Position numbers and translations under genes: made by a program
Part shown: positions 29,851 to 39,087 of the stretch, one piece after another
How positions within the stretch are numbered: the stretch's first letter is position 1
Layout: every line of letters begins with the position of its first letter
The notes under the pieces: model-generated
What the model was told of the DNA's origin: nothing
The model's input: only the letters and a program-made list of their open reading frames with translations
Database searches by the model: none
Source: Streptomyces sp. A2-16
GTDB lineage: Bacteria > Actinomycetota > Actinomycetes > Streptomycetales > Streptomycetaceae
Assembly (NCBI RefSeq): GCF_018128905.1
Contig: NZ_CP063808.1
Location: 1,922,001-1,986,000 of the forward strand
Length of the DNA: 64,000 bases
Direction: 5' to 3'

Positions 29851-31034
29851 TGAACGACTCTTCCTGGGCGACTCCGCCACACGCCGGGTACTGGGGGCCG
29901 TCCGACCAGGGGCCTGTCCAGGGGGCTGCCCCGGCGGGTCCCGCGTACGATGCGCATGACGCGCAGCACACTCGCCCCATGCCCATCGTGCCCGACGGAC
30001 CCGTCGTACCCCGACACGGCGACGACCAGGATGACGACCGGGGGGCCGCTCGGCTGAGCGGTCCCTTGTTCCGGGACGAGACGTTCCGCGACGAGACGTT
30101 CCGGAACGAAATGTTCCGTGACGAGACAGCGCCGGCGCAGCCCTACGCGGCGGCGCCGCAGAAGCAGAATCCGGAGCCCATGCCCGATGCCTCGCAGCCG
30201 GCGCCCGCGCCGCAGAAGAAGAGCGCGGGGCGGGACCTGGGTGCGGCCATAGGGGTCGGCGTCGGACTCGGCGCGGTGATCATCGCCTCGCTGTTCTTCG
30301 TCAAGGCCGCCTTCGTCGGCGTGATAGCGGTCGCCGTCGTGGTGGGCCTGTGGGAGCTGACCAAGCGGCTGGAGGAGCGCAAGGGCATCAAGGCGCCGCT
30401 GGTGCCGCTGGCGCTCGGCGGGGCCGCGATGGTCGTCGCCGGGTACGTCCGGGGCGCCGAGGGGGCCTGGGTCGCCATGGCGCTCACGGCGCTGGCGGTC
30501 CTCGTCTGGCGGATGACGGAGCCGCCGGAGGGCTACCTCAAGGACGTCACCGCCGGTGTCTTCGCGGCGTTCTACGTCCCGTTCCTGGCCACGTTCGTCG
30601 CCATGATGCTGACGGCCGAGGACGGAGCGGCACGCGTTCTGACCTTCCTGCTCCTGACCGTCGTCAGCGACACCGGGGCCTACGCAGTCGGCTGGCGCTT
30701 CGGCACCCACAAGCTCGCGCCGCGCATCAGCCCCGGCAAGACCCGGGAGGGCCTGGTCGGAGCGGTGGCGTTCGCGATGGCTGCGGGCGCGCTGTGCATG
30801 GAGTTCCTGATCGACGACGGCCGCTGGTGGCAGGGCCTGCTCCTGGGCCTCGCGGTGGCGGCCAGCGCGACGCTGGGTGACCTCGGCGAGTCGATGATCA
30901 AGCGGGACCTCGGCATCAAGGACATGGGCACGCTGCTGCCGGGCCACGGCGGCATCATGGACCGCCTGGACTCCCTGCTGCCGACGGCTCCCGTGGTGTG
31001 GCTGCTGATGGTGCTGTTCGTGGGCAGCGGCTGA
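29850..31034 (+). CDS. cdsA: Phosphatidate cytidylyltransferase
   Basis: Membrane enzyme making CDP-diacylglycerol. About 120 residues of cytoplasmic, Pro/Gln/Ala-rich N-terminal extension are followed by about 8 membrane helices and the CDS signature SMIKRDLGIKDMGTLLPGHG with HGG and Asp metal ligands. 394 residues, longer than most because of the N-terminal extension, which carries a 4-fold FRDET repeat. The operon ends here with a clear terminator. Confidence 0.95.
   Translation: MNDSSWATPPHAGYWGPSDQGPVQGAAPAGPAYDAHDAQHTRPMPIVPDGPVVPRHGDDQDDDRGAARLSGPLFRDETFRDETFRNEMFRDETAPAQPYAAAPQKQNPEPMPDASQPAPAPQKKSAGRDLGAAIGVGVGLGAVIIASLFFVKAAFVGVIAVAVVVGLWELTKRLEERKGIKAPLVPLALGGAAMVVAGYVRGAEGAWVAMALTALAVLVWRMTEPPEGYLKDVTAGVFAAFYVPFLATFVAMMLTAEDGAARVLTFLLLTVVSDTGAYAVGWRFGTHKLAPRISPGKTREGLVGAVAFAMAAGALCMEFLIDDGRWWQGLLLGLAVAASATLGDLGESMIKRDLGIKDMGTLLPGHGGIMDRLDSLLPTAPVVWLLMVLFVGSG
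30069..30128 (+). repeat. Four 15-bp tandem repeats in cdsA
   Basis: Units TTCCGnGACGAGACG at 30069, 30084, 30099 (diverged) and 30114. They encode FRDET-like pentapeptides in the disordered N-terminal region. In-frame expansion or contraction would be tolerated. Confidence 0.85.
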
Positions 31035-31060
31035 CGTACGAGGACGTACGAAGTCGGGCG

Positions 31061-31092
31061 AGGGGCGGTAGCGACGGCTGCCGCCCCTTTGC
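31061..31092 (+). terminator. Terminator of the rpsB-cdsA operon
   Basis: 12-bp stem AGGGGCGGTAGC/GCTGCCGCCCCT (one G-T wobble) with the 4-base loop GACG, followed by TTTGCG. It lies 27 bases after the cdsA stop. The rest of 31093-31282 shows no gene. Confidence 0.75.
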
Positions 31093-31282
31093 GTTGGTCA
31101 CCGCAGGCGTGGCGGGGTCCGTCGTCGCAGCCTTGGCGGAGATCCGTCACGTAGGCATGGCGGAGGCCAGGGTGGCGCAAATTGTGTGTCAGGCCTTGCT
31201 TCGCATACGTAAAAGGAGCCGTTTCCGCGGGAGTTCGTCCGGGATGCTGACCGCCGCGTCGGTTTTCGAACGGGGGAACAGG

Positions 31283-31612
31283 ATGAGCGGGCAGTTCGGG
31301 GTGGACCCCGAGACGTTGACGGATCTGGCGGGCAGGTTCGACCGGGAGGCGACGGGGCTTGCCGGGCCGATCGGGGCGTTCTCGGGGAGCGCGGCGGAGA
31401 TCGGGCAGGCGTTCGGGCTGCTGGGGATCTGCGACGGGGCGACCGAGAAGTACCGGCAGTTGCTGGAGAGCACGGTGAAGGCGATCGGGCATCTTCCGGA
31501 GGTGCTCAGGACCGACGGTGACCGGCTCAGACTGAACGCCACGCACTACGCCGACTCGGACCGCACCGCCCTCGGCTATCTGCACTCCGCGGCCTCGGGA
31601 GGCCGTCCGTGA
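31283..31612 (+). CDS. EspC-like type VII secretion-associated protein
   Basis: 109-residue helical protein resembling the EspC/DUF2580 family of ESX-associated small proteins: two predicted helices, a hydrophobic middle, and near the C-terminus HYADSD, which fits the YxxxD/E secretion motif (Tyr-x3-Asp). ATG 31283 is preceded by CGGGGGAACAGG. It overlaps the next gene by 4 bases (GTGA). It is the first gene of a three-gene operon with no secretion machinery nearby. Function is inferred only. Confidence 0.65.
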   Translation: MSGQFGVDPETLTDLAGRFDREATGLAGPIGAFSGSAAEIGQAFGLLGICDGATEKYRQLLESTVKAIGHLPEVLRTDGDRLRLNATHYADSDRTALGYLHSAASGGRP

Positions 31613-32745
31613 GCATCAACAGCTGGATCGACGGCAAGGTCCTGGAGATCCTGCAGGCCGCCGGTGTGGAACTCCCTGGCGGAGACGGTGACACGCTCCG
31701 GTCCATCGCCCGGGCCTGGGACACCATGGGCACCGAACTGACGGACGTCGTACGGGCCCTGGACGTCGCAATCGCCGGAGTCGACCGGCAGGGCTGGCAC
31801 GGGGCCGCCCGGGACGCCTTCGAGAGCCACTGGGCCGAGCAGAGGAGGGTGATCCAGGACGTCGCCGGCAACTTCCACCATGTCGCCGACGGGCTGCGCT
31901 CCTACGCCGACGAGATCGACGGGATCAACAAGGAGATCATCGACATCTGTGTCGAGATCGCCGAGATGGAGATCGCCGGGGTCGCGCTGTCGTTCTTCAC
32001 CGGCTTCATCTCCGACCTCGTCGCGAACACGGCGGTGGCGGAGCGGGTCGCCAAGGTCGTGGACCTGGTCAAGCTGTTCACGTCGGCGGCGGAGCGGGTG
32101 GCGGGCCTCCTGGAGCGGTTCTCGGGGCTCAGCGCGGAGACGGTCGCCACGCTGGAGCGGATGCTCACGGCCGTCGCCAGGGTCAGCGCGAGCTTCGCCA
32201 AGACGGGGCTGGAGAGCTTCGCGACGAACTTCGTGGCGGACTCGGGAAGCCTGATGGTGACCCAGGCCGTCAACGGGCAGCCGGTGACCGTGGGCGCCGA
32301 CCTGAGGAACGGCGCGCTGCTCGCGGGCGGCACGGCCGGGTTCACCGCGGGAGCCGGCGCGATCGGGGCCCGGGTCACGGGGGTGGCCGGAGACCTCCTG
32401 AGAGGGGAGGGCCTGCTCGGCACCGCGGTCAACGGGGCGCTCGGCAACGTGAGCGGTGGTCTGACGGCCGACTACGCGAACAGTCAGGACGCCTCGACCA
32501 TGGGGCAGGACGCGCTGACCAACGCCGTCGCCGGTGCCGCCGGAAACGCCCAGAACCACGGGGTCAACCATGCGCTGGAGGAGCACGGCAGCCTCGGCGG
32601 GGAACACCTGAGCGACCGGGGAAGGCTCGCGGACGGAGCGTTCAGGAACACCGTGGGCACCACGCTCAACACCGGCGTCTACGCAGCCGCCTCCGGCATC
32701 GAGTCCGACATCCAGAACCTGACGAAGGACGAGAACGACAAGTGA
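31609..32745 (+). CDS. WXG100-like effector-type protein without a toxin domain
   Basis: 378 residues. The N-terminal ~110 form a helical hairpin with the WXG-type turn WHG at residues 63-65, like the N-terminus of type VII secreted polymorphic toxins. Two hydrophobic segments follow (FFTGFISDLVANTAV near 130 and the Gly/Ala-rich stretch near 240-265). The C-terminal ~100 residues are Gly/Ala/Asn-rich, pre-toxin-like, and no catalytic motif is recognisable. Translationally coupled to genes on both sides. It may be a degenerate effector or a scaffold. Confidence 0.6.
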   Translation: MSINSWIDGKVLEILQAAGVELPGGDGDTLRSIARAWDTMGTELTDVVRALDVAIAGVDRQGWHGAARDAFESHWAEQRRVIQDVAGNFHHVADGLRSYADEIDGINKEIIDICVEIAEMEIAGVALSFFTGFISDLVANTAVAERVAKVVDLVKLFTSAAERVAGLLERFSGLSAETVATLERMLTAVARVSASFAKTGLESFATNFVADSGSLMVTQAVNGQPVTVGADLRNGALLAGGTAGFTAGAGAIGARVTGVAGDLLRGEGLLGTAVNGALGNVSGGLTADYANSQDASTMGQDALTNAVAGAAGNAQNHGVNHALEEHGSLGGEHLSDRGRLADGAFRNTVGTTLNTGVYAAASGIESDIQNLTKDENDK

Positions 32746-33005
32746 GCCCCCTCGGCGGAGCGGCCCTCGCGGCCGTGGTCACCCCCAACCCGGATCACCC
32801 CTCCACATGGTCCGGCTTCCTCGGCTTCGTCGCCCTCGTCATCGGCAGCGCGCTCGCCCTGATCGGCATCTACGCGGCGGTCAGCACCTACCGCGGCCTG
32901 GACCCCGCCCGCCGCCGAGGCCAGGCACTCCCGGTCACCCTCACCGCCTTCTTCTTCGTGGCCATCGGCCTCGCGATCGCGGCCTTCGGCCTGTGGATCC
33001 TCTGA
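32742..33005 (+). CDS. Small two-helix membrane protein
   Basis: 87 residues with two hydrophobic helices (SGFLGFVALVIGSALALIGIY and LTAFFFVAIGLAIAAFGLWIL) around a short Arg-rich cytoplasmic loop (RGLDPARRRG). Function unrecognised. GTG overlaps the preceding stop, so it belongs to the WXG operon; membrane immunity or anchoring are possible roles. Confidence 0.7.
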   Translation: MSPLGGAALAAVVTPNPDHPSTWSGFLGFVALVIGSALALIGIYAAVSTYRGLDPARRRGQALPVTLTAFFFVAIGLAIAAFGLWIL

Positions 33006-33170
33006 ACGCGGTTCCGGAATGATCTGCGGCACGGGTACGGCCATGCCTGAGCCCCGAGTGGTGACACGAAGGGTGTCGCCGTCGAGCTGGAGGGTGTTCT
33101 CGGCAAGCGTCCCGCCGGCTCAACCGACACGAGCGGACCTTCGTGTGGCCCCCTCTGAGACGCTGGGCAG

Positions 33171-33560
33171 ATGCTCACTGAAGACGAAGCACGGGGGCTC
33201 GTTCTGGCGGAGCTCGCGCAGGCCGAAAGAGCGACACACCTAGAGCTCGCCATCTCCAGGGTTGAACCCGTGTCGTTCGGGTGGGTGTTCTATTGGTGCG
33301 CGCGACAGGACATCGGTCGTCCCGCCGGCCAACGGCCCTCACTCGGCGGGAACGGCCCTTTCCTGGTGGATCAGGAGCGCGAGCGGATTATCCGAGCTGC
33401 GACCAGCAGGCCCGTACCCCTGCAGATCGCGGAATACGAGCGTCGGCTGCGGCGTGAGGCTCATGTCGGGAACGCGGCGGCGAAGCGCGCTGTGCAGCAA
33501 GGAGGTACAGCAGCCACTGCACCCGTAGCCGACCGCCATCAGCCTCCGACGGCCGACTGA
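33171..33560 (+). CDS. Imm35/YrhB-like immunity protein
   Basis: 129 residues. The N-terminal 80 follow the Imm35/YrhB pattern: EDEARGLVLAELAQAE, then the VEPVSFGWVFYWCARQD strand pair and GNGPFLVDQE. The C-terminal ~45 residues are low-complexity. Proteins of this kind are immunity partners of polymorphic toxins, which fits the WXG operon 166 bases upstream. No toxin is recognisable. Family call by eye; moderate. Confidence 0.6.
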   Translation: MLTEDEARGLVLAELAQAERATHLELAISRVEPVSFGWVFYWCARQDIGRPAGQRPSLGGNGPFLVDQERERIIRAATSRPVPLQIAEYERRLRREAHVGNAAAKRAVQQGGTAATAPVADRHQPPTAD

Positions 33561-33583
33561 TCTGCCGAGCAGACCCCGGCAGA

Positions 33584-33811
33584 TCATGCGAACGGCGACA
33601 GGCCCTTGCTCCCCAGGTGAGCGAGCAACGAGTCGAGGCAGGCGTCCGGCGTGGTCAGGTCGGCCCGGAAGAACGACTCCTCGCCGAGGGGCCCGCCGCT
33701 GACGATGACCATCCATGCCGCCCGTCCCTCGACCATGCGGTCACCGTCGACCTTGAAGAAAGCCGTGACTCCGCGCTCGGCCAGCCACTCCATCAGTTCG
33801 AGCATGTCCAC
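33584..33811 (-). CDS. Small protein of unknown function
   Basis: 75 residues, acidic, probably alpha/beta ([20 protein letters not shown] then [12 protein letters not shown]). I do not recognise it. GTG 33811 has GGAGG 8 bases upstream; a longer open frame upstream on this strand lacks a better start. It converges on the Imm35-like gene, so it could be another immunity-type protein. Confidence 0.6.
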   Translation of the reverse strand: MDMLELMEWLAERGVTAFFKVDGDRMVEGRAAWMVIVSGGPLGEESFFRADLTTPDACLDSLLAHLGSKGLSPFA

Positions 33812-33974
33812 GCGCACCCCTCCGGGGAGATCATCCCATCCCCGGCGGCACGGCTCCTGGGCCGCAACCGGACCGTCCGAAGCCGGCCACGACGACAGCC
33901 GGCGCCCACAGGTGACCACCCCCACCCCGCTGTGGCCCGGGCCCCCCGCGTTGATCTGCCACACTGGAAGGGTT

Positions 33975-35081
33975 ATGCCTGCACCCGGAGAACTCACTTT
34001 CGTCGCCCCCCGCGGAGCCAAGAAGCCGCCGCGGCACCTTGCCGATCTCACGCCTGCCGAGCGCAAAGAGGCTGTTGCCGAGATCGGGGAGAAGCCGTTT
34101 CGTGCCAAGCAGCTCTCGCAGCACTACTTCGCGCGGTACGCGCACGACCCGGCGGAGTGGACGGACATCCCGGCCGGTGCGCGCGGGAAGCTCCAGGAGG
34201 CGTTGCTTCCCGAGCTCATGACCGTCGTACGGCATCTGTCGACCGACCAGGGGACCACGCGCAAGACGCTGTGGCGGCTGTTCGACGGGACGCTCGTGGA
34301 GTCGGTGCTGATGCGGTACCCGGACCGGGTGACCATGTGCATCAGCTCGCAGGCCGGGTGCGGGATGAACTGTCCCTTCTGTGCGACGGGACAGGCCGGG
34401 CTGGATCGCAATCTGTCCGCGGCCGAGATCGTCCATCAGATCGTCGACGGGATGCGGGCGCTCAGGGACGGGGAGGTCCCCGGGGGTCCTGCGCGGCTGT
34501 CCAACATCGTCTTCATGGGGATGGGCGAGCCCCTCGCCAACTACAAGCGGGTCGTCACCGCCATCCGCGCGCTCACCGATCCCGCGCCGGACGGGCTCGG
34601 GCTGTCGCAGCGCGGCATCACCGTGTCGACCGTCGGGCTCGTGCCCGCCATTCACCGGTTCGCCGACGAAGGCTTCAAGTGCCGGCTCGCGATCTCGCTC
34701 CACGCTCCCGATGACGAACTGCGCGACACCCTCGTCCCCGTGAACACGCGGTGGAAGGTGCGCGAGGTCCTCGACGCCGGGTTCGAGTACGTCGAGAAGT
34801 CCGGACGGCGGCTCAGCATCGAGTACGCGCTCATCCGGGACATCAACGACCAGGCCTGGCGCGGTGACCGGCTCGGGCGGCTGCTCCGGGGCAAGCCCGT
34901 GCACGTCAACCTCATCCCGCTGAACCCGACCCCGGGGTCGAAGTGGACCGCGTCGCGGCCCGAGGACGAGAAGGCCTTCGTCGAGGCGATCGCCGCGCAC
35001 GGTGTGCCGGTGACCGTCCGGGACACCCGTGGTCAGGAGATCGACGGGGCCTGTGGCCAGCTCGCGGCCACCGAGCGGTAG
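33975..35081 (+). CDS. rlmN: Radical SAM 23S rRNA/tRNA adenine-C2 methyltransferase RlmN
   Basis: Radical SAM dual-specificity methyltransferase (A2503 of 23S rRNA and A37 of tRNAs). The 4Fe-4S cluster motif is CGMNCPFC in [19 protein letters not shown], near residue 130. The acceptor cysteine near the C-terminus is in GACGQLAA. 368 residues. ATG 33975 is taken because the conserved protein starts there; an upstream open frame is not family-like. Confidence 0.95.
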   Translation: MPAPGELTFVAPRGAKKPPRHLADLTPAERKEAVAEIGEKPFRAKQLSQHYFARYAHDPAEWTDIPAGARGKLQEALLPELMTVVRHLSTDQGTTRKTLWRLFDGTLVESVLMRYPDRVTMCISSQAGCGMNCPFCATGQAGLDRNLSAAEIVHQIVDGMRALRDGEVPGGPARLSNIVFMGMGEPLANYKRVVTAIRALTDPAPDGLGLSQRGITVSTVGLVPAIHRFADEGFKCRLAISLHAPDDELRDTLVPVNTRWKVREVLDAGFEYVEKSGRRLSIEYALIRDINDQAWRGDRLGRLLRGKPVHVNLIPLNPTPGSKWTASRPEDEKAFVEAIAAHGVPVTVRDTRGQEIDGACGQLAATER

Positions 35082-35111
35082 TCTGACGAACGTACGTACA
35101 CCTTCATATCC

Positions 35112-35207
35112 GACAGGGGAGCGCCACAGCGCTGAGAGTGCGGCAATCGGGCCGCAGACCCTCTGAACCTCGCCCAGGTCATTCTGGGTAGGAAGTTCGG
35201 TCATCAC
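35112..35207 (+). ncRNA. TPP riboswitch (THI element)
   Basis: Contains the conserved cores CTGAGAGTGCGG (P2/P3 side), GACCCTCTGAACCT and GGTCATTCTGGGTAGGAAGTTC (split here: GGTCATTCTGGG, then TAGGAAGTTCGG). It ends two bases before the GTG of the thiamine-binding protein gene and its 3' part holds the ribosome site AGGAAG. Thiamine pyrophosphate binding should hide that site and shut off translation of thiBPQ. Confidence 0.93.
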
Positions 35208-35208
35208 C

Positions 35209-36285
35209 GTGAACAACAAGAAGCTTCTCGCTGCCGTGGTCGGCCTCGGTCTCGTCACGCTGTCCGCCTGCGGGTCCTCGTCCGACGACAGCAGTGGCGG
35301 CGACTCCAAGACCGTCACCCTCGTCAGCCACGACTCCTGGGCCGTCTCCAAGAACGTCCTGGCCGACTTCGAGAAGAAGTCCGGCTACAAGGTCAAGGTC
35401 CTGGAGGACGGCGACGCCGGGCAGGCCGTCAACAAGGCCATCCTCACCAAGGACAACCCGCAGGGCGACGTCTTCTTCGGCGTCGACAACACCCTGCTCT
35501 CCCGCGCGCTCGACAACGGCCTCTTCCAGTCGTACGAGGCGAAGGGCGCCGACCGGATCAAGGCCGAGTACCGGGCCGACCAGGACAAGCACCGGGTCAC
35601 GCCCATCGACACCGGCGACATCTGCGTCAACTACGACAAGGCCTGGTTCACCGCGCACAAGCTCCAGCCGCCGACGTCGTACGACGATCTGATCAAGCCC
35701 GCCTACAAGAACCTCCTCGTCACCGAGAACGCCTCCACGTCCTCACCGGGGCTCGGATTCCTGCTCGGGTCCGCCGCGAAGTACGGGGACGACGGCTGGC
35801 AGGGTTACTGGAAGAAGCTCAAGGACAACGGCGTCAAGGTCGTCGACGGCTGGGAGCAGGCCTACAACGAGGAGTTCTCCGGGTCGGCCGGCGGCAAGAA
35901 GGCCAAGGCCGATCGGCCGCTCGTCGTCTCCTACGCCTCCTCGCCGCCCGCCGAGGTGATCTACGCCGACCCGAGGCCGAAGACCGCGCCCACCGGGGTC
36001 GCCGACGGCACCTGCTTCCGGCAGATCGAGTACGCCGGGCTGCTCAGCAACGCCAAGAACAGCAAGGGCGGCAAGGCGTTCCTGGACTTCCTGCTCACCA
36101 AGGAGTTCCAGCAGGACATGCCGCTCAACATGTTCGTCTATCCGGTGGTGGAGGGGGCCGCGGTACCGGCCGAGTTCACCGAGTACGGTCCGCAGGCCAA
36201 GGATCCCGAGACCATGGATCCGGCCAAGATCGCCGACAACCGTGACGACTGGGTCAAGTCGTGGACCTCGCTCGTACTGAGGTAG
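35209..36285 (+). CDS. thiB: Thiamine ABC transporter, substrate-binding lipoprotein
   Basis: 358 residues with a lipoprotein signal (VTLSAC, lipid Cys near residue 21) and a Ser/Asp/Gly linker, then a periplasmic-binding type 2 fold; the substrate-fold stretch SHDSWAVSKNVLADFEKK is ThiB-like. It captures thiamine outside the cell for ThiP/ThiQ. The GTG start directly follows the TPP riboswitch. It overlaps thiP by 25 bases. Confidence 0.92.
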   Translation: MNNKKLLAAVVGLGLVTLSACGSSSDDSSGGDSKTVTLVSHDSWAVSKNVLADFEKKSGYKVKVLEDGDAGQAVNKAILTKDNPQGDVFFGVDNTLLSRALDNGLFQSYEAKGADRIKAEYRADQDKHRVTPIDTGDICVNYDKAWFTAHKLQPPTSYDDLIKPAYKNLLVTENASTSSPGLGFLLGSAAKYGDDGWQGYWKKLKDNGVKVVDGWEQAYNEEFSGSAGGKKAKADRPLVVSYASSPPAEVIYADPRPKTAPTGVADGTCFRQIEYAGLLSNAKNSKGGKAFLDFLLTKEFQQDMPLNMFVYPVVEGAAVPAEFTEYGPQAKDPETMDPAKIADNRDDWVKSWTSLVLR

Positions 36286-37925
36286 CCGGCAGGCGCAGGG
36301 GCAGCGCGGCGCGGCTCGGTCTCATGGCCGTGCCCGTCGCGTTCTTCGCCGTCTTCTTCGCCTATCCCGTCGCCGCGATCGTCACGCGCGGCCTCAAGAC
36401 CGACGGGACGTGGCAGCTCGGCAGGATCACCGACGTCCTCACCCAGCCGGACATCCGGCACGTCCTGTGGTTCACCACCTGGCAGGCGCTCGCCTCCACC
36501 GTGCTCACGCTGCTGATCGCGCTCCCCGGCGCGTACGTCTTCGCGCGCTTCGACTTCCCCGGCAAGCAGATCCTGCGGGCCGTGGTCACCGTCCCCTTCG
36601 TCCTGCCGACCGTCGTCGTCGGCACGGCCTTCCTGGCGCTGGTCGGCCGCGGCGGACTGCTGGACGAGCTGTGGGGCGTACGGCTGGACACCACCGTGTG
36701 GGCGATCCTGCTCGCGCACGTCTTCTTCAACTACGCGGTCGTCGTACGGACCGTCGGCGGACTGTGGGCCCAGCTCGACCCGCGTCAGGAGGAGGCCGCG
36801 CGGATGCTGGGCGCGTCCAGGCTCGCGGCCTGGCGGACGGTCACCCTCCCGGCGCTCGGGCCGGCCGTGGCCGCCGCCGCGCTGATGGTCTTCCTGTTCA
36901 CCTTCACCTCCTTCGGCGTGGTCCAGATCCTCGGCGGGCCGACCTTCTCCACCCTCGAAGTGGAGATCTACCGCCAGACCTCCGAGATCTTCGACCTCTC
37001 CACGGCCGCCGTGCTGACGCTCATCCAGTTCGTCGCGGTGGGCGCGGTCCTCGCCCTGCACGCGTGGACGGTACGACGCCGGGAGACGGCCCTGCGGCTC
37101 GTGGACGCCTCCGGCACCGCCCGGCGGCCGCGCGGGGCGGGGGAGCGGTCGCTGCTGGCCGGGGTCGTCGCGATCATCGCCGTACTCCTGCTGCTGCCGC
37201 TCGCCGTGCTGGTCCAGCGGTCGCTCGACGCACCCGACTTCGGCTACTACCGGGCGCTGACGAGCTCCGACGGCGGGGTCTTCCTCGTCCCGCCGATCGA
37301 GGCGGTCGGGAACTCGCTGGAGTACGCCCTCGCCGCGACCGCCATCGCGGTGGCGATCGGAGGGCTCGCGGCGGCCGCGTTGACCAGGCGGGACGCGGGG
37401 CGGTTCGTACGGGGCTTCGACGCGCTGCTGATGCTGCCGCTCGGGGTGTCCGCGGTGACCGTCGGCTTCGGGTTCCTGATCTCCCTCGACGAGCCGCCGC
37501 TGGACCTCAGACAGTCCTGGATCCTGGTGCCGCTCGCGCAGGCGCTGGTCGGGGTGCCGTTCGTCGTGCGGACCATGCTGCCGGTGCTGCGGGCCGTGGA
37601 CCACCGGCTGCGGGAGGCCGCGGCCGTGCTCGGGGCCTCGCCGTGGCGGGTGTGGCGGGAGATCGACCTGCCCATGGTGCGGCGGGCGCTGCTGATCGCG
37701 GCGGGCTTCGCCTTCGCCGTGTCGCTGGGCGAGTTCGGGGCGACCGTGTTCATCGCACGGCCCGACAACCCCACCCTGCCGGTCGCCGTGGCCCGGCTGC
37801 TCGGACGTGCCGGTGATCTCAACTACGGCCAGGCGATGGCCCTTTCGACCATCCTGATGATCGTGTGCGCGGTGGCGCTGCTGGCCCTTGAACGGCTGCG
37901 GACCGACCGGACCGGGGAGTTCTGA
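36261..37925 (+). CDS. thiP: Thiamine ABC transporter permease
   Basis: 554 residues made of two fused binding-protein-dependent permease units, about 12 membrane helices. Each has an EAA loop: EEAARMLGASRLAAW near residue 175 and REAAAVLGASPWRVW near 452. The duplicated form is typical of ThiP/FbpB. The GTG start lies within thiB and the stop overlaps the thiQ start (TGATG). Confidence 0.92.
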   Translation: MDLARTEVAGRRRGSAARLGLMAVPVAFFAVFFAYPVAAIVTRGLKTDGTWQLGRITDVLTQPDIRHVLWFTTWQALASTVLTLLIALPGAYVFARFDFPGKQILRAVVTVPFVLPTVVVGTAFLALVGRGGLLDELWGVRLDTTVWAILLAHVFFNYAVVVRTVGGLWAQLDPRQEEAARMLGASRLAAWRTVTLPALGPAVAAAALMVFLFTFTSFGVVQILGGPTFSTLEVEIYRQTSEIFDLSTAAVLTLIQFVAVGAVLALHAWTVRRRETALRLVDASGTARRPRGAGERSLLAGVVAIIAVLLLLPLAVLVQRSLDAPDFGYYRALTSSDGGVFLVPPIEAVGNSLEYALAATAIAVAIGGLAAAALTRRDAGRFVRGFDALLMLPLGVSAVTVGFGFLISLDEPPLDLRQSWILVPLAQALVGVPFVVRTMLPVLRAVDHRLREAAAVLGASPWRVWREIDLPMVRRALLIAAGFAFAVSLGEFGATVFIARPDNPTLPVAVARLLGRAGDLNYGQAMALSTILMIVCAVALLALERLRTDRTGEF

Positions 37926-38947
37926 TGCTGCTGAGCCTTGCGGACGCGACGGTACGGTTCGGCGGGCGGGCCGTGCTCGACGGGGTCGGCCTGGATGTCG
38001 CCGAGCACGAGATCGTGTGTGTGCTCGGGCCGAGCGGCAGCGGCAAGTCGACGCTGCTGCGGGCGGTGGCCGGACTCCAGCCGCTCGACGAGGGGCGGGT
38101 GCTGCTCGACGGGCGCGACCAGGCCGGGGTGCCCGCGCACCGACGCGGGGTCGGGCTGATGTTCCAGGACCATCAGCTGTTCCCGCAGCGGGACGTGGGG
38201 GCCAACGTGGCCTTCGGGCTGCGGATGCACTCCGTCGCGAGAGCACAACGGGACGAGCGGGTGAGGGAGTTGCTCGACCTCGTCGGACTGCCGGGCGCCG
38301 GTCGCCGGGCCGTCGGCTCGCTGTCCGGCGGTGAGCAGCAGCGGGTCGCGCTGGCCCGGGCACTTGCCCCCCGGCCCCGGCTGCTGATGCTCGACGAGCC
38401 GCTCGGGCAGCTGGACCGTTCGCTGCGGGAGCGGCTGGTGGTCGAACTGCGGGAGCTGTTCGGGCGGTTGGGCACCACCGTGCTCGCGGTCACCCACGAC
38501 CAGGGCGAGGCCTTCGCGCTCGCCGACCGGGTCGTGGTGATGCGGGACGGGCGGATCGCCCAGTCCGGTACGCCGCTTGAGGTGTGGCAGCGGCCGGCCG
38601 ACGAGTTCGTGGCCCGCTTCCTCGGCTTCGAGAACGTGGTCGAGGGGACGGTGACGGGCGAGGCCGCGGACACGGTGTGGGGCAAGGTGCCGGTGCCCCC
38701 GGGAGCCGCCCAGGGGGTCCGGAGCGTGCTGGTGCGGCCGGTGGGAGTGCGGCTCGTGGCGGCCGACGACGGACTGCGCTGCACGGTCGCCGCGCGCACC
38801 TTCAAGGGCACCCATGTCGCCGTACATCTGCAACCCGCGGACGGCGGGCCGCGGTTGGAGGCCGCGTGCGCGCTGCGGGAGGCGCCGGGGGTCGGGGACG
38901 CGGTCGGGGTGGAGTTCGACGCGGCCGACATCGTCGTGCTGGGCTGA
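37925..38947 (+). CDS. thiQ: Thiamine ABC transporter ATP-binding protein
   Basis: 340-residue ATPase with Walker A GPSGSGKST (residues 38-46), signature LSGGEQQR, Walker B LLMLDEPLG, and a C-terminal TOBE-like domain from about residue 240. ThiBPQ together import thiamine. The 3' end, including the stop codon, recurs as short repeats downstream. Confidence 0.92.
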   Translation: MLLSLADATVRFGGRAVLDGVGLDVAEHEIVCVLGPSGSGKSTLLRAVAGLQPLDEGRVLLDGRDQAGVPAHRRGVGLMFQDHQLFPQRDVGANVAFGLRMHSVARAQRDERVRELLDLVGLPGAGRRAVGSLSGGEQQRVALARALAPRPRLLMLDEPLGQLDRSLRERLVVELRELFGRLGTTVLAVTHDQGEAFALADRVVVMRDGRIAQSGTPLEVWQRPADEFVARFLGFENVVEGTVTGEAADTVWGKVPVPPGAAQGVRSVLVRPVGVRLVAADDGLRCTVAARTFKGTHVAVHLQPADGGPRLEAACALREAPGVGDAVGVEFDAADIVVLG

Positions 38948-39062
38948 CGCGGGCGGCAGCGTCGTGGTGGGCTGGCGTGGGTGTGGGCCACAGCGATCGC
39001 GGGCGGGCCAGATCGTCGTGCTGGGCTGACGCGGGCGGGTTGAAATCGTCGTGCTCGGGCGG
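38930..39062 (+). repeat. Repeats of the thiQ 3' end
   Basis: A 27-base segment that contains the last codons and stop of thiQ (38930-38956) recurs exactly at 39012-39038, partly at 39045-39062, and in degenerate form near 38958-38981. It fills the 140-base gap before the next gene. Confidence 0.8.
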
Positions 39063-39087
39063 TGTGGGCGGACATAGGGTGCGGGGC

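Noticed and set aside
27295..29880. Minus-strand open frame across tsf, pyrH and frr
   Set aside because: Shadow of three well-supported genes.
38947..39087. Small gene in the thiQ-isomerase gap
   Set aside because: Frames here come from repeats of the thiQ tail; no start with a ribosome site.
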